A DNA stretch of 64,000 nt from Flavobacteriales bacterium CG_4_9_14_3_um_filter_40_17 (GCA_002790195.1 PFUR01000058.1:31284-95283); one strand, 5' to 3'. Shown: positions 1-9,290, counted from the first letter of the stretch. Program-made: numbers and translations. The notes: generated from the letters alone by a model not told the origin.

Positions 1-1
1 G

Positions 2-130
2 TTGTTTAGTTTCAAAAGGGATATGAAAAGTAATTTTCAAGAAAACTTACCTTTGCCGAAGAATCAAATCGGGCTTGTCAGGATAGAAAGCTCTTCTTTC
101 CAAAAGACACTCAAAGTGGTTCCGCAATAA
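2..130 (+). CDS. 3' end of an unidentified protein (partial)
   Basis: An open frame enters from the left edge and stops at TAA 128-130, giving about 42 C-terminal residues ending in KVVPQ. It runs in the same direction as the next small gene and is separated from it by only a few bases, which suggests one transcription unit. I do not recognise the family from this fragment. The coding call rests on the tight join with the next gene and the absence of stops. Confidence 0.5.
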   Translation: MFSFKRDMKSNFQENLPLPKNQIGLVRIESSSFQKTLKVVPQ

Positions 131-134
131 TGTG

Positions 135-380
135 ATGCAAACAGAAACGATAAAACTCATTTGGGATTTCAAAGGCGAGGACGCGGCTAAAATCGCCGAG
201 CATCACGCCATTCATCTCAAAGAATTTGCGGAAAAAGAAAATTTAACACTTCAAATAGCCGGAAGCAAAACGATAGATTCGCTTTCGGCTATTGCGTTTT
301 TAGCAGTCACCCGCGAAGAAATGCCACACGTACGTGATTTACTCAAACCCCATCGCGGCGAGTTGTTTATGGACAATTAG
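135..380 (+). CDS. small conserved hypothetical protein (81 aa)
   Basis: A soluble protein of 81 residues, without signal peptide or membrane segment. It has a regular alternation of helix- and strand-like segments and a C-terminal KPHRGEL stretch. From memory, similar small proteins of flavobacteria lie next to the ribonuclease Z gene; this is not verified here and no function is assigned. ATG at 135 is preferred, although GTG at 132 is in frame and would add one residue. It follows the preceding partial gene by 4 bases and is closed by a strong hairpin terminator downstream. Confidence 0.65.
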   Translation: MQTETIKLIWDFKGEDAAKIAEHHAIHLKEFAEKENLTLQIAGSKTIDSLSAIAFLAVTREEMPHVRDLLKPHRGELFMDN

Positions 381-392
381 TTATTTGCTGAT

Positions 393-431
393 AAAAAATG
401 CTCCCGTCAAAAACCGACGGAAGCATTTTTT
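393..431. terminator. bidirectional intrinsic terminator
   Basis: A 16-bp stem (393-408 paired with 416-431) with one mismatch and a 7-base loop. The core CCGTC/GACGG is flanked by an A6 run on the left and a T6 run on the right, so it can end transcription in both directions. It lies between the small gene ending at 380 and trxB ending at 453, which converge here. Confidence 0.85.
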
Positions 432-452
432 ATGCAAATAGCCCACTCCTTG

Positions 453-1418
453 TTAAGCGACTTCTGACACTTTCACTACGGATTGCAAATAGCGTTCGGC
501 ATCCAACGCTGCCATACATCCGGTGCCGGCAGCTGTGACCGCTTGTCGGTATTCTTTATCTTGAACGTCGCCGGCTGCAAAAACACCAGGTTTGTTGGTG
601 CGAGTCGTTTTCCCGATAGTTTTCAGATAACCGGTTTCGTCCATATCCAATTGCCCTTTGAATATATCGGTATTGGGTTTGTGGCCAATAGCGATGAAAA
701 GCCCGGTGATGCTTATTTCTTCTTTCACTCCGGTTTGGTTGTTCAGAATACGAAGTCCTTCGACAACACTATCTCCCAAAACTTCATCCACTTGAGAATT
801 GAATTTGACAATCAAATTGTGCGTATTCATCACCCGGTGTTGCATCGCTTTGGAAGCTTTTAAAAAGTCTTTTCTGACAAGCATGGTGACGGTTTTGCAA
901 ATTTTAGCTAGGTAAGTAGCTTCTTCTCCGGCTGTGTCTCCTCCGCCTACGATGGCTACATCCTGCCCTTTATAAAAGAATCCGTCACAAACAGCACAAG
1001 CTGAAACCCCACCACCCCGCAATCTTTGTTCACTTGGCAAGTTGAGATATTTGGCCGTTGCACCCGTGGTAATGATAACACTCTCAGCTTCGATTGTTTT
1101 GTTTCCGTCGATGGTGACCTGGTGAATACCGCCTTCTTCACTGCTGAATTTGACCGCTGTCGCCATTCCGATTCGGACATCGGTACCAAAACGCTCGGCT
1201 TGTTTTTGGAAGTCAACCATCATGGCCGGCCCGTCGATACCTTCAGGATAACCCGGGAAATTATCAACTTCCGTTGTCGTGGTAAGTTGCCCGCCCGGCT
1301 CCATTCCCGTGTACATAACAGGTTTTAAATCAGCTCTTGCCGCGTATATAGCGGCTGTATATCCGGCAGGCCCGGAGCCTAAAATGAGGCATTTAACTCG
1401 TTCGATGGATGATGACAT
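453..1418 (-). CDS. trxB: thioredoxin-disulfide reductase
   Basis: A 321-residue cytoplasmic flavoenzyme that passes electrons from NADPH through FAD to thioredoxin. The FAD-binding GSGPAG motif is at residues 14-19. The redox-active pair is in CAVC (141-144) followed by DG. The NADPH-binding GGGDTAGEEA is at about 158-167, and a C-terminal GDVQD FAD motif is present. Length and motif order match bacterial low-molecular-weight thioredoxin reductase. It is transcribed alone toward the shared terminator at 393-431, with a TATCTTTG box just upstream. Confidence 0.96.
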   Translation of the reverse strand: MSSSIERVKCLILGSGPAGYTAAIYAARADLKPVMYTGMEPGGQLTTTTEVDNFPGYPEGIDGPAMMVDFQKQAERFGTDVRIGMATAVKFSSEEGGIHQVTIDGNKTIEAESVIITTGATAKYLNLPSEQRLRGGGVSACAVCDGFFYKGQDVAIVGGGDTAGEEATYLAKICKTVTMLVRKDFLKASKAMQHRVMNTHNLIVKFNSQVDEVLGDSVVEGLRILNNQTGVKEEISITGLFIAIGHKPNTDIFKGQLDMDETGYLKTIGKTTRTNKPGVFAAGDVQDKEYRQAVTAAGTGCMAALDAERYLQSVVKVSEVA

Positions 1419-1440
1419 TTTGTTTTAATTTAATGGGTTT

Positions 1441-1448
1441 CAAAGATA
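1441..1448 (-). promoter_or_regulatory. -7 promoter element of trxB
   Basis: The minus strand reads TATCTTTG, a perfect match to the flavobacterial -7 consensus TAnnTTTG, 23 bases upstream of the trxB start. No TTG is found at the usual 17-23 base spacing, so the -33 element is weak or absent. Confidence 0.6.
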
Positions 1449-1623
1449 AAATTTTTAAATCACATAAATCCTTAAAATTTGATTTGTTCTGTCGAAACTT
1501 GCATTTACACATTTGATTTATCACAATGCATTGAGGGTTCTATTTAACAAATAATTGTGCTGTTTAAAACTCAAATTTAATATTTTTATCAAAATTTGTG
1601 TTAACAATCTCAACCGGCTGAAT

Positions 1624-2751
1624 ATGTATTCTTCTAAAACTTTTTCGATTCTGATTTATTTTATGGTTTTCTCGATTTCGAGTTCTTGCCAATCAAAACT
1701 TGCCCAATCTTTTGAAAGTGAAAAACTTGCTTACACACTCGAACCCGTCATCACCAATATGGAAATCCCGTGGGGGATGGCGTTTCTTCCGGACGGAAGC
1801 ATATTGGCTACTGAAAAGAAAGGCGAGCTGATACACTTCAAAAACGGCAAAAAGATATTCGTAAAAAATGTCCCAAAAGTTTACGCAAAAGGCCAAGGCG
1901 GTTTGTTAGATATTGAATTACACCCAAACTACAACAAAAACGGTTGGATTTATATAGGCTATGCATCCTCTGAAGGACAAGGTGAAGGTGGCAACACAGC
2001 CATCATTCGTGCAAAACTCAAGGATGACGCACTGATCGATATCCAAAAACTTTACAAAGCTGAGCCCAACACAACCAAAGGACAGCATTTTGGTTCGAGA
2101 ATAGAATTTGACAATGCCGGATATCTCTATTTCTCGATTGGTGAACGCGGAAATCATCAGCAAAACCCACAAGACCTCACCCGTGACGGCGGCAAAATTT
2201 ACAGGCTTTATGACGACGGGCGCGTTCCCGAAGACAATCCGTTCGTAGGCGTTGCTAATGCCAAAACCGCCATTTATTCTTATGGGCACCGCAACCCGCA
2301 AGGCATTCTCAAACATTACAAAACCGGGAAAATATGGGTACACGAGCACGGCCCGATGGGCGGTGATGAAATTAACATCATCCAAAATGGGAAAAACTAC
2401 GGTTGGCCACTTGTCACCTATGGAATTGACTATGATGGTAAAAAAATTTCCGATAAAACTTCTGCACCCGGTATTGTTGAACCCATCCACTATTGGTTGC
2501 CTTCCATCGCACCCAGCGGGATGACCTTTGTCACCTCCGACAAATACCCGGAGTGGAAAGGAAACCTGTTGGTTGGCTCATTAAAATTTCAGTATTTAGA
2601 ACGATTGACTATGGAAGGCGAAAAAGTCACCGACCGTGAAAATTTGATAGTAGGTGTCGGCAGACTGCGCAGTGTACGCCAAGCTCCGGATGGCTATTTG
2701 TACGTAGGTGTCGAAGGCAAAGGGATTTTTAAGATTGTCCCCAAAAGATAG
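1624..2751 (+). CDS. PQQ-dependent sugar dehydrogenase (glucose/sorbosone dehydrogenase family), lipoprotein
   Basis: A predicted aldose dehydrogenase of the soluble six-bladed propeller family (E. coli YliI type) that oxidises sugars with PQQ. The start at 1624 gives a typical Bacteroidetes lipoprotein signal with a lipobox cysteine at residue 22 (ISSSC); the longer frame from 1555 would bury this signal. Family landmarks in order are the IPWGMAFLPDG entry strand, GQGGLLDIELHPNY, GHRNPQG, and the HGPMGGDE / NYGWP region. It is monocistronic. No PQQ synthesis genes are in the window, so the cofactor may be imported or made elsewhere. The substrate is not predictable. Confidence 0.88.
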   Translation: MYSSKTFSILIYFMVFSISSSCQSKLAQSFESEKLAYTLEPVITNMEIPWGMAFLPDGSILATEKKGELIHFKNGKKIFVKNVPKVYAKGQGGLLDIELHPNYNKNGWIYIGYASSEGQGEGGNTAIIRAKLKDDALIDIQKLYKAEPNTTKGQHFGSRIEFDNAGYLYFSIGERGNHQQNPQDLTRDGGKIYRLYDDGRVPEDNPFVGVANAKTAIYSYGHRNPQGILKHYKTGKIWVHEHGPMGGDEINIIQNGKNYGWPLVTYGIDYDGKKISDKTSAPGIVEPIHYWLPSIAPSGMTFVTSDKYPEWKGNLLVGSLKFQYLERLTMEGEKVTDRENLIVGVGRLRSVRQAPDGYLYVGVEGKGIFKIVPKR

Positions 2752-3252
2752 ACGTCAATCTAACTAAATCTATGCTCGATTAATCCTAAATACTTCATTT
2801 TGTCTGATTTTAGAATAGGTTTTTGTGTCAAAAACCAGCATTTAGGATTCTAAAACCAATTCTTGTCTTACTGTTTTCTAAATCATTGAAACCACAGCAC
2901 CCGTTTCGATTTATATCGAGTTAACCGTTTTTACATTCCTTTATAAAAATCTTAATTATATTACCTTGAATTATCGTTTACCCTAATTTTTCGGCCATTT
3001 ACGATTGAATTTAGGTTTCACTGTTTGCGAAGCACTTTCGGTTTGTTAAGTTGGAAAAAACAAAAACCTGTATTGCCAGCAATCCTGTGTATAAACCAAT
3101 TTCTTTCCTATTTTGGACTAGTACAATCAATTTAGTTACTCATACCAATTGTTGTGATTTATTAAAAAAATAAAGGCTATTCAACGAAGCTCCTCCACGT
3201 CAATAAACCAGCTAAATTGATCCTACTTTTTTCATCCATCCCATAAAAATGT
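2752..3252. other. 500-bp intergenic region with nested inverted repeats
   Basis: There is no convincing gene between the sugar dehydrogenase and corA. The clearest structure is a perfect 10-bp inverted repeat, AATCCTAAAT at 2782-2791 and its complement at 2840-2849, enclosing a 7-bp hairpin (GGTTTTT 2818-2824 / AAAAACC 2830-2836). The competing pair TTTTAGAAT / ATTCTAAAA overlaps the right outer arm, so two alternative folds are possible. The rest is A/T-rich and shows nothing I can identify. Confidence 0.5.
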
Positions 3253-3260
3253 TAACTTTG
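3253..3260 (+). promoter_or_regulatory. -7 promoter element of corA
   Basis: TAACTTTG is a perfect TAnnTTTG box. It lies inside the longest open frame for corA, just after the first ATG at 3249, so the transcript would begin near 3265 and the next in-frame ATG at 3282 becomes the likely start. No well-spaced TTG is visible upstream. Confidence 0.45.
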
Positions 3261-3281
3261 GAAAGTAAACCACTACTGCCC

Positions 3282-4364
3282 ATGAAACCCAAAAAGAAAC
3301 CCAATCCAAAGAAAAACACCTTTCGACTCAAAAAAATCGGATTGGCACCTGGCACTTTGCTTTACATGGGTAAAAAACACCATATCCCATTGAATGTAGA
3401 AATTTTCCACTACGATTCGGAAAGCTACGAAAGGCAAGCTTCCGCATCGATTGATGATTGCATCCCCTGCAAGACCAAAATGGGTGTCACTTGGCTGAAT
3501 GTTAATGGTTTGAGTGACTTGGCATCCATCCAAAAAATTGGCAATTTCTACCAATTGCATCCCCTACTCCTCGAAGACTTGGTCAACACCGGACAACGTC
3601 CCAAACTCGATGAATATGAAAATTGCATATTTGTTGTTATTAAAATGTTGTCCTATCCGGAAGAAGGCGATATCGTCACGGAACATCTGAGTTTTGTTTT
3701 AGGCGACAATTATGTGTTGTCTTTTCAAGAAAATGAAGGCGATGTTTTTGACAGCGTGCGCGATCGGATTGAAACAAAAAAAGGACGTGTTCGCAATTCC
3801 GGCGCAGATTATTTGTTGATGGTTTTGATGGATACCCTGATTGATCACTATTTTTTGGTCATCGAGACATTGGGCGAAAAAGTTGAAACACTCGAAAACA
3901 GTTTAATCGAAAATCCATCTGAAGATTTGGTGTTTGAAATTCAACATCTCAAAAAAGAAGCGTTGACCATTCGCAGGGCAATTTATCCACTCAGAGAGGT
4001 GGTCAATCAGGTTGAAAAATCGGAACTGAAATTCATCCAAAAAGAAACGCTTCATTATTTCAGGGACTTATATGACCACACCATTCAAATCATCGAATCG
4101 ATTGAGCTCTACCGCGATATGCTCTTCGGGCTAACCGATTTGTACATGTCCGGGCTGAGCAATAAAATGAACAGCGTGATGAAAGTACTCACCATCATCT
4201 CTACCATTTTCATCCCCTTGACTTTCATCGTAGGCGTTTACGGCATGAATTTTAAAAACATGCCTGAACTTACTTTTCACAATGGGTATTATGTAGTTCT
4301 GGGTGTGATGTTTCTTATTTTTGTACTGATGATCCTGTATTTCAAAAAAAGGAAATGGCTGTAA
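3282..4364 (+). CDS. corA: magnesium/cobalt transporter CorA
   Basis: An inner-membrane pentameric channel for Mg2+ (and Co2+) uptake. From ATG 3282 the protein has 360 residues: a long cytoplasmic alpha/beta and helical domain, then two C-terminal membrane helices joined by the YGMN signature (GMN at about 321-323), and a short basic tail. The second helix ends in KKRKW. The alternative start at 3249 adds 11 residues and is disfavoured because a TAnnTTTG box lies within that extension. It is monocistronic. Confidence 0.94.
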   Translation: MKPKKKPNPKKNTFRLKKIGLAPGTLLYMGKKHHIPLNVEIFHYDSESYERQASASIDDCIPCKTKMGVTWLNVNGLSDLASIQKIGNFYQLHPLLLEDLVNTGQRPKLDEYENCIFVVIKMLSYPEEGDIVTEHLSFVLGDNYVLSFQENEGDVFDSVRDRIETKKGRVRNSGADYLLMVLMDTLIDHYFLVIETLGEKVETLENSLIENPSEDLVFEIQHLKKEALTIRRAIYPLREVVNQVEKSELKFIQKETLHYFRDLYDHTIQIIESIELYRDMLFGLTDLYMSGLSNKMNSVMKVLTIISTIFIPLTFIVGVYGMNFKNMPELTFHNGYYVVLGVMFLIFVLMILYFKKRKWL

Positions 4365-4530
4365 AATTGATTTATGGTTATTTTTTAAAATCAGTTGGCC
4401 GTAAGCTATTGTCTGTTAGCATGTTGGTTTTAAATGATTTAATGTTAAAATAAGTGCTAAAAGCTCCCAAGTCATCGAGTTTAATTTTTCAATTTCTAAA
4501 AATTCACGGTAAAACAAAAAATAAAAATAT

Positions 4531-5193
4531 ATGCTTTCCGAAGAAATATTTAATTTCCTATCCGATCTCAAGAAAAACAATGTCCGCGAATGGTTTGACG
4601 CGCACAAAAACGAATTTAAAACCCACGAAAAAGAAGTTAAAAGTTTTTATCAATCCATTTTCTCAAATCTTCAAAAGCACGATCATTTAGACAGCGTAAA
4701 GGTCTATCGCATTTATAGGGATGTGCGGTTTTCTCCGGATAAGACTCCTTTCAAAACTCATTTCGGTGGCGTTTTCAGCCGGGTAAAACCGGATTATCGC
4801 GGTGGCTATTACCTACATCTCGAACCAGGAAATACTTTTGTCGGCGGCGGATTTTGGGAACCGTCCAAAGAAGATTTACTCCGCATACGCAAAGAGTTTG
4901 AAGCCGACGACACCGAAATTAGAGCCATCCTTTCAAATCCCGTTTTCAAAAAAACCTATGGTACTTTTGAAGGCGAATCGATCAAAACAGCACCCAAAGG
5001 ATTTGACAAAAACCATCCGGCTATCGATTTGATTCGGTTCAAACAATTTGTTGTCTTCCACAAATTTGACAACAAGGAGGTGTTCTCGGAAGGTTTTGCA
5101 GACAAAGTAGCCAATCATTTCATGACACTCCGTCCATTTTTCGACTACATGAGTGAGGTGCTGACTACCGATTTGAATGGAGAGCCTATCTAA
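4531..5193 (+). CDS. DUF2461 domain-containing protein (TIGR02453 family)
   Basis: A soluble 220-residue protein. It has the family's opening block (FNFLSDLKKNN..EWFDAHK), the conserved RIYRDVRFSPDKTPFKTHFGG core at about residues 68-90, and GGYYLHLEPG.....GGGFWEP. The reaction is unknown; the family is widespread in bacteria and some fungi. No signal peptide is present. It converges with the isomerase-like gene at 5206 and has no operon partner. Confidence 0.9.
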   Translation: MLSEEIFNFLSDLKKNNVREWFDAHKNEFKTHEKEVKSFYQSIFSNLQKHDHLDSVKVYRIYRDVRFSPDKTPFKTHFGGVFSRVKPDYRGGYYLHLEPGNTFVGGGFWEPSKEDLLRIRKEFEADDTEIRAILSNPVFKKTYGTFEGESIKTAPKGFDKNHPAIDLIRFKQFVVFHKFDNKEVFSEGFADKVANHFMTLRPFFDYMSEVLTTDLNGEPI

Positions 5194-5205
5194 AAAATAA
5201 GTAAA

Positions 5206-6096
5206 CTACACATCACAAATCAAAACACCTTCTCTTAAAGCGAAAATTTTATCTTCATAAGCCGGGATAAATTCCTGCGCTACATAGCCTTTAAAACCAG
5301 TTTCGAGTATGGCACGCATGATAGCCGGATAATTCAATTCCTGAGAGCCGTTGATTTCGTTTCTGCCCGGCACGCCGCCCGTGTGGTAATGCGCGATATA
5401 GGAATGATATTTCCGAATGGTTGCAATCACATCGCCTTCCATGATTTGCATGTGGTAGATGTCATACAGCAATTTAAAATTCGGAGAGCCTATTTTGTCA
5501 ACCAGTGCTACACCCCATTCGGTGTGATCACACTGATAATCAGGGTGATTTACCTTGCTGTTGAGCAACTCCATGATTAATGTGACTCCATGTTTCTCGG
5601 CCAATTTCACCAATTTATCTATACCTCGGGCACAGTTTTCTAATCCAAAAGCATCGTTCATCTGACCTCGGTTACCTGAAAAACAAATCACATTTGGCAA
5701 GCCATTTTCTGCTGCCTGAATAATGAGCTTTTCATAAGCTTGTTGCAGCCTGAGATGATTAGCGGGATTGTTAAACCCATCCGTGATACTGGCAAAAGTA
5801 TCTGTGGCTACCGCGCAGGTGAGACCATGTTTTACAGCCGTTTTCCATTGGTCCGGACGCAATAATTCTATCGATGATATGCCCGTATTTTTGGCCTTTT
5901 CAGCAAATTCATCGAGTGGTATCGACTCATAACACCAATAGCAAACCGATTGGCGGATGTTGCCTTTCAATTCAAAATTTGGCTTGATTGCATCCAAATT
6001 ATTTGCCGATAATTTGACCAATGGGCCTACTCCAACCAATCCGGCTCCAAGTACAATGTTTTTAATGGCCTTGCGCCTGCTATTTGAATAATTCAT
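5206..6096 (-). CDS. TIM-barrel sugar isomerase-like protein (hydroxypyruvate isomerase family), probably Tat-exported
   Basis: A 296-residue xylose-isomerase-like TIM barrel. Hydroxypyruvate isomerase features include the early KGNIRQSVCYWCY strand, metal/acid residues in the IMELLNSK and LLYDIYHMQ segments, and a C-terminal YVAQEFIP strand. The N-terminus has a twin-arginine pattern (SRRKAIKN) followed by a hydrophobic Gly/Val/Leu segment, so export by the Tat route is likely. The substrate is uncertain: the family includes hydroxypyruvate, tagatose/ketose and inosose enzymes. It stands alone, converging with the DUF2461 gene. Confidence 0.8.
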   Translation of the reverse strand: MNYSNSRRKAIKNIVLGAGLVGVGPLVKLSANNLDAIKPNFELKGNIRQSVCYWCYESIPLDEFAEKAKNTGISSIELLRPDQWKTAVKHGLTCAVATDTFASITDGFNNPANHLRLQQAYEKLIIQAAENGLPNVICFSGNRGQMNDAFGLENCARGIDKLVKLAEKHGVTLIMELLNSKVNHPDYQCDHTEWGVALVDKIGSPNFKLLYDIYHMQIMEGDVIATIRKYHSYIAHYHTGGVPGRNEINGSQELNYPAIMRAILETGFKGYVAQEFIPAYEDKIFALREGVLICDV

Positions 6097-6179
6097 GGTT
6101 GCTCTATTTTATCATTATGTAAATTAAATCAATTATTGCCGTAAGTTCGTTAAGATACCTACCTGTTTTGTAGCTTGGC

Positions 6180-7157
6180 CTACTTCTTTCGGTCAATTAC
6201 ATAATTGACCATCAACAACAACGAATCTCGGTGAGGCGAACTCGGGTAAGTATTGAGAATTTCGAGGGCTTCGTCCCGATACTTCAGCATTTGTGCTACG
6301 GCATAATCCAAGCCTCCTTTTTCTATGACAAAATGAATCACTTCCTGCACACGTTTTTTATTTTTGTTTTGATTTTTGATTGAATTTATCAACCACCGTT
6401 TATCTTCTAAACTGCTATGGATGAGCACATATATCAGAGGCAGGGTCATTTTTTGTTCTTTGATATCAATTCCGGTTGGTTTCCCAATTTCTTCTTGTCC
6501 ATAATCGAATAAATCATCTTTGATTTGAAAAGCAATCCCGATTAGTTCGCCAAACTTGCGCATTTTTTCAACATCCTCCGATTCGGGCTTTACCGAACAG
6601 GCTCCTAAACTGCAACAAGCTGCTATGAGCGTGGCGGTTTTCTGACGAATAATATTGTAATAAACCGCTTCCGTAATGTCCAAATCTCGTGCTTTTTCGA
6701 TTTGAAGCAATTCACCTTCGCTCATTTCTCGAACAGCTACGGAAATGATTCGCAACAGGTCGAAATCACCGTTGTCAATCGACAACAACAAGCCTTTTGA
6801 CAACAAATAATCGCCAACCAACACGGCTATCTTGTTTTTCCAAAGTGCATTGATGGAAAAAAAACCACGCCGCATATTGCTGTCATCAACCACGTCGTCG
6901 TGTACCAAAGTGGCCGTATGAATAAGCTCAATCACCGCCGCTCCGCGATAAGTCCGCTCGTTAACTTCTCCTCCCGAAACCATTTTAGAAACCAAAAAAA
7001 CAAACATCGGACGCATCTGCTTGCCTTTCCGATTTACAATATAATAGGTAATCCGGTTGAGTAAAGCTACTTTTGAAGTCATCGAATCAAAGAACTTCTT
7101 CTCGAAAAGTTCCATTTCAGCGACAATCGGCAATTTAATTTGTTCGACTATTTTCAT
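6180..7157 (-). CDS. polyprenyl (octaprenyl-type) diphosphate synthase
   Basis: A trans-prenyltransferase of 325 residues that elongates allylic diphosphates with isopentenyl diphosphate, probably to make the menaquinone side chain. The first Asp-rich motif DDVVD is at residues 87-91 and the second, DDLFD, at 214-218, both needed for Mg2+-diphosphate binding. The KGKQMRP start and the ELIHTATLVHDD helix are typical of long-chain synthases (IspB type). A well-formed promoter lies directly upstream. Chain length cannot be fixed by eye. Confidence 0.92.
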   Translation of the reverse strand: MKIVEQIKLPIVAEMELFEKKFFDSMTSKVALLNRITYYIVNRKGKQMRPMFVFLVSKMVSGGEVNERTYRGAAVIELIHTATLVHDDVVDDSNMRRGFFSINALWKNKIAVLVGDYLLSKGLLLSIDNGDFDLLRIISVAVREMSEGELLQIEKARDLDITEAVYYNIIRQKTATLIAACCSLGACSVKPESEDVEKMRKFGELIGIAFQIKDDLFDYGQEEIGKPTGIDIKEQKMTLPLIYVLIHSSLEDKRWLINSIKNQNKNKKRVQEVIHFVIEKGGLDYAVAQMLKYRDEALEILNTYPSSPHRDSLLLMVNYVIDRKK

Positions 7158-7164
7158 TCCATGT

Positions 7165-7198
7165 CAAAGATAATTGTAATAATTTGAAAATTTGTCAA
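7165..7198 (-). promoter_or_regulatory. promoter of the polyprenyl synthase gene
   Basis: On the minus strand TTG (7196-7198) is followed after 23 bases by TATCTTTG (7165-7172), 8 bases before the start codon. The spacing is at the long end for flavobacterial promoters. The predicted transcript start lies within a few bases of the ATG, so the leader would be very short. Confidence 0.6.
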
Positions 7199-7250
7199 TT
7201 TGCCTATGTGAAAATAGAAAAACAGGTTCAATGATTATTCGGGCAGTAGG

Positions 7251-8240
7251 TTATTTCAAAATTGATTCAATTTGGCTTAATTCATCCGATGAAAAATGCT
7301 TGTTTTCCAATGCGCCTCGTGAATCGTGTAGTTGAGAAACTTTGCTTGCACCAATCAATACCGTGGTGACACGCTCGTCTTTCAGCAACCAAGCCAAGGC
7401 CATTTGCGCCAAAGATTGTCCGCGTTTTTGTGCCAATTCGTTGAGTTGTTTTATTTTGTTTACGACTGCTTCACTTACTTCTTCTTTTTTGAGATACCCG
7501 TGTTCTAAGGCGGCTCTTGAACCTTCCGGAATACCATGTAGATATTTGTCTGTGAGCAATCCTTGCGCAAGGGGCGAAAATGGAATACATCCCACACCGT
7601 TTTTCCCGAGTACGTCCAAAAGCCCGTTTTCGGAATCGCGGACAAACATCGAATATTTAGGTTGATGAATCAAGCAAGGAGTTCCTAAATCCTTGAGTAT
7701 AATCAATGCGCGTGCGGTTTGCTCGGCGTTGTAATTACTCAATCCGGCATAGAGTGCTTTGCCCGAACGCACAAGGTAGTCAAGCGCACCCATGGTTTCT
7801 TCCAGCGGAGTTTCTGGATCCGGCCGATGCGAATAGAAGATGTCGAAATAGTCCAATCCGGTGCGTTTGAGGCTCTGTTCACAACTGGCAATCAAGTATT
7901 TGCGCGAACCCCATTCGCCGTAAGGCCCAGACCACATAAGGTAGCCGGCTTTGGAGGAAATAATAAGCTCATCGCGGTATGGCAAAAGATCTTTTTTGAG
8001 AATTATGCCGAAATTTTCTTCGGCAGAGCCGGGCGGCGGGCCATAATTGTTGGCTAAATCAAAGTGGGTTATCCCCACGTCAAAAGCAGCCCGGAGAATG
8101 GCTCGGTAGTTTTCGAAGGTGTCGACTCCACCGAAATTATGCCACAAGCCCAAAGAGATTTCCGGCAAACGGATTCCACTCTTGCCACAACGGCGATAGG
8201 ACATTTTTTCGTAACGCGAAGGGTTAGGTGTATAATTCAT
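7251..8240 (-). CDS. aldo/keto reductase, L-glyceraldehyde 3-phosphate reductase (YghZ) type
   Basis: A 329-residue NADPH-dependent oxidoreductase with an (alpha/beta)8 barrel. The N-terminal RRCGKSGIRLPEISLGLWHN is very close to the E. coli YghZ opening. Catalytic Asp and Tyr are in FDLANNYG, Lys in ISSKAGY and His in YSHRPDP. The C-terminal WLLKDERVTTVLIGAS is the NADP-binding stretch. Likely roles are detoxification of L-glyceraldehyde 3-phosphate or methylglyoxal. It is transcribed leftward; the 93-base gap to the polyprenyl synthase carries that gene's own promoter. Confidence 0.9.
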   Translation of the reverse strand: MNYTPNPSRYEKMSYRRCGKSGIRLPEISLGLWHNFGGVDTFENYRAILRAAFDVGITHFDLANNYGPPPGSAEENFGIILKKDLLPYRDELIISSKAGYLMWSGPYGEWGSRKYLIASCEQSLKRTGLDYFDIFYSHRPDPETPLEETMGALDYLVRSGKALYAGLSNYNAEQTARALIILKDLGTPCLIHQPKYSMFVRDSENGLLDVLGKNGVGCIPFSPLAQGLLTDKYLHGIPEGSRAALEHGYLKKEEVSEAVVNKIKQLNELAQKRGQSLAQMALAWLLKDERVTTVLIGASKVSQLHDSRGALENKHFSSDELSQIESILK

Positions 8241-8343
8241 GGCATCTTAAAAAGTAGGTTTCATTTATATCTTCCTTAAAAGTAATGATTTTTATATCAA
8301 AAAAATTGAAATCTAAAAAGCAGATTATAACCACATTATAAAT

Positions 8344-9270
8344 TTAATTTTTTCCAATAAAACCAACGACCATTTCTATCAATTTTTCAGATACGGGCAA
8401 CTCTTTTTTGTTGTACGACATTTGGTTTTCCATCACATCAGCTTCAATGTTTTTCAAGATATGATTCATATTGTCGATGATTGCCAACTGCGCATCGGTT
8501 TTAGCTGCCGCGAGCAATTCGGCATCTTGCACAGAAACTTGTAAATCCTTGTTGCCGTTGACGATTAAAACGGGAATGTTGAGTTTTGCTATCTCGACAG
8601 CCGGATTGTATTTGACCCACGAACGCATATACGGCTGAACAGTAGGGCGAAAAAGGGATGCCAAAATTGGGTTTACCGTTTTGATTTCTTTTTTTTCTTT
8701 GAGCAAAGTGAAGTTTTGATCTAACTCTGCAACCAAATTGGGTGCTTGCTTGCCGATTTGTTCTTTTAAAATATCGTCAATCGGCCTACCGGCTCCCGAA
8801 AGAGAAATAAAACCAACTGCATTTTCTTGGGCTGCCACCATCCCGATGAGTGAACCTTCGCTGTGCCCAATTATAAAAACGCGGGTGAAATCGGGGTGGA
8901 AATAGTTTATAACCGCTTGGGCATCGTCTATAAAATCTTCGAAAAGCAAGTCTTCTTCTTTGATGGTATTCAGTTTGATTTGTTTAATAATCCGCTTGTC
9001 GTAGCGGAAGGTTGCCATGCCCTTTTTGGATAATCCTTCTGCCAAATATTTCAAAGAATTGTTTTGCAACATCGGTTGATTGCCGTTGCGATCGGTCGGT
9101 CCTGAACCTGCAATAAGAATGGCTAAAGGCGGGTTTTGGATTCCATCGGGCAACAACAACGTGCCGTCTATCAGTTCGTTTATGTGTATTTCAACCGTTT
9201 GATAAGCCGGATTTTGAGCACGACTCAACGGACAGAAAATCAGAAAAGCAAGAACGACATTTTTTTTCAT
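8344..9270 (-). CDS. exported alpha/beta hydrolase
   Basis: A 308-residue protein with a Sec signal peptide (residues 1 to about 19, ending SRAQ) and an alpha/beta-hydrolase fold. The nucleophile elbow is GHSEGS (135-140, Ser137). The acid is probably in the VNGNKDLQV strand and the histidine in NMNHIL. An AGSGPTDRNGN loop near residues 54-64 can form the oxyanion hole. It resembles periplasmic serine esterases/aminopeptidases of Bacteroidetes; the substrate is unknown. It is followed after 50 bases in genomic position by an exported Rid protein, transcribed separately in the same direction. Confidence 0.82.
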   Translation of the reverse strand: MKKNVVLAFLIFCPLSRAQNPAYQTVEIHINELIDGTLLLPDGIQNPPLAILIAGSGPTDRNGNQPMLQNNSLKYLAEGLSKKGMATFRYDKRIIKQIKLNTIKEEDLLFEDFIDDAQAVINYFHPDFTRVFIIGHSEGSLIGMVAAQENAVGFISLSGAGRPIDDILKEQIGKQAPNLVAELDQNFTLLKEKKEIKTVNPILASLFRPTVQPYMRSWVKYNPAVEIAKLNIPVLIVNGNKDLQVSVQDAELLAAAKTDAQLAIIDNMNHILKNIEADVMENQMSYNKKELPVSEKLIEMVVGFIGKN

Positions 9271-9290
9271 GATGAGATGTTAGGTTGACT

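Noticed and set aside
1918..2490. 190-residue open frame antisense to the sugar dehydrogenase
   Set aside because: Shadow of a strongly supported gene; no family resemblance, no promoter and no plausible start context.
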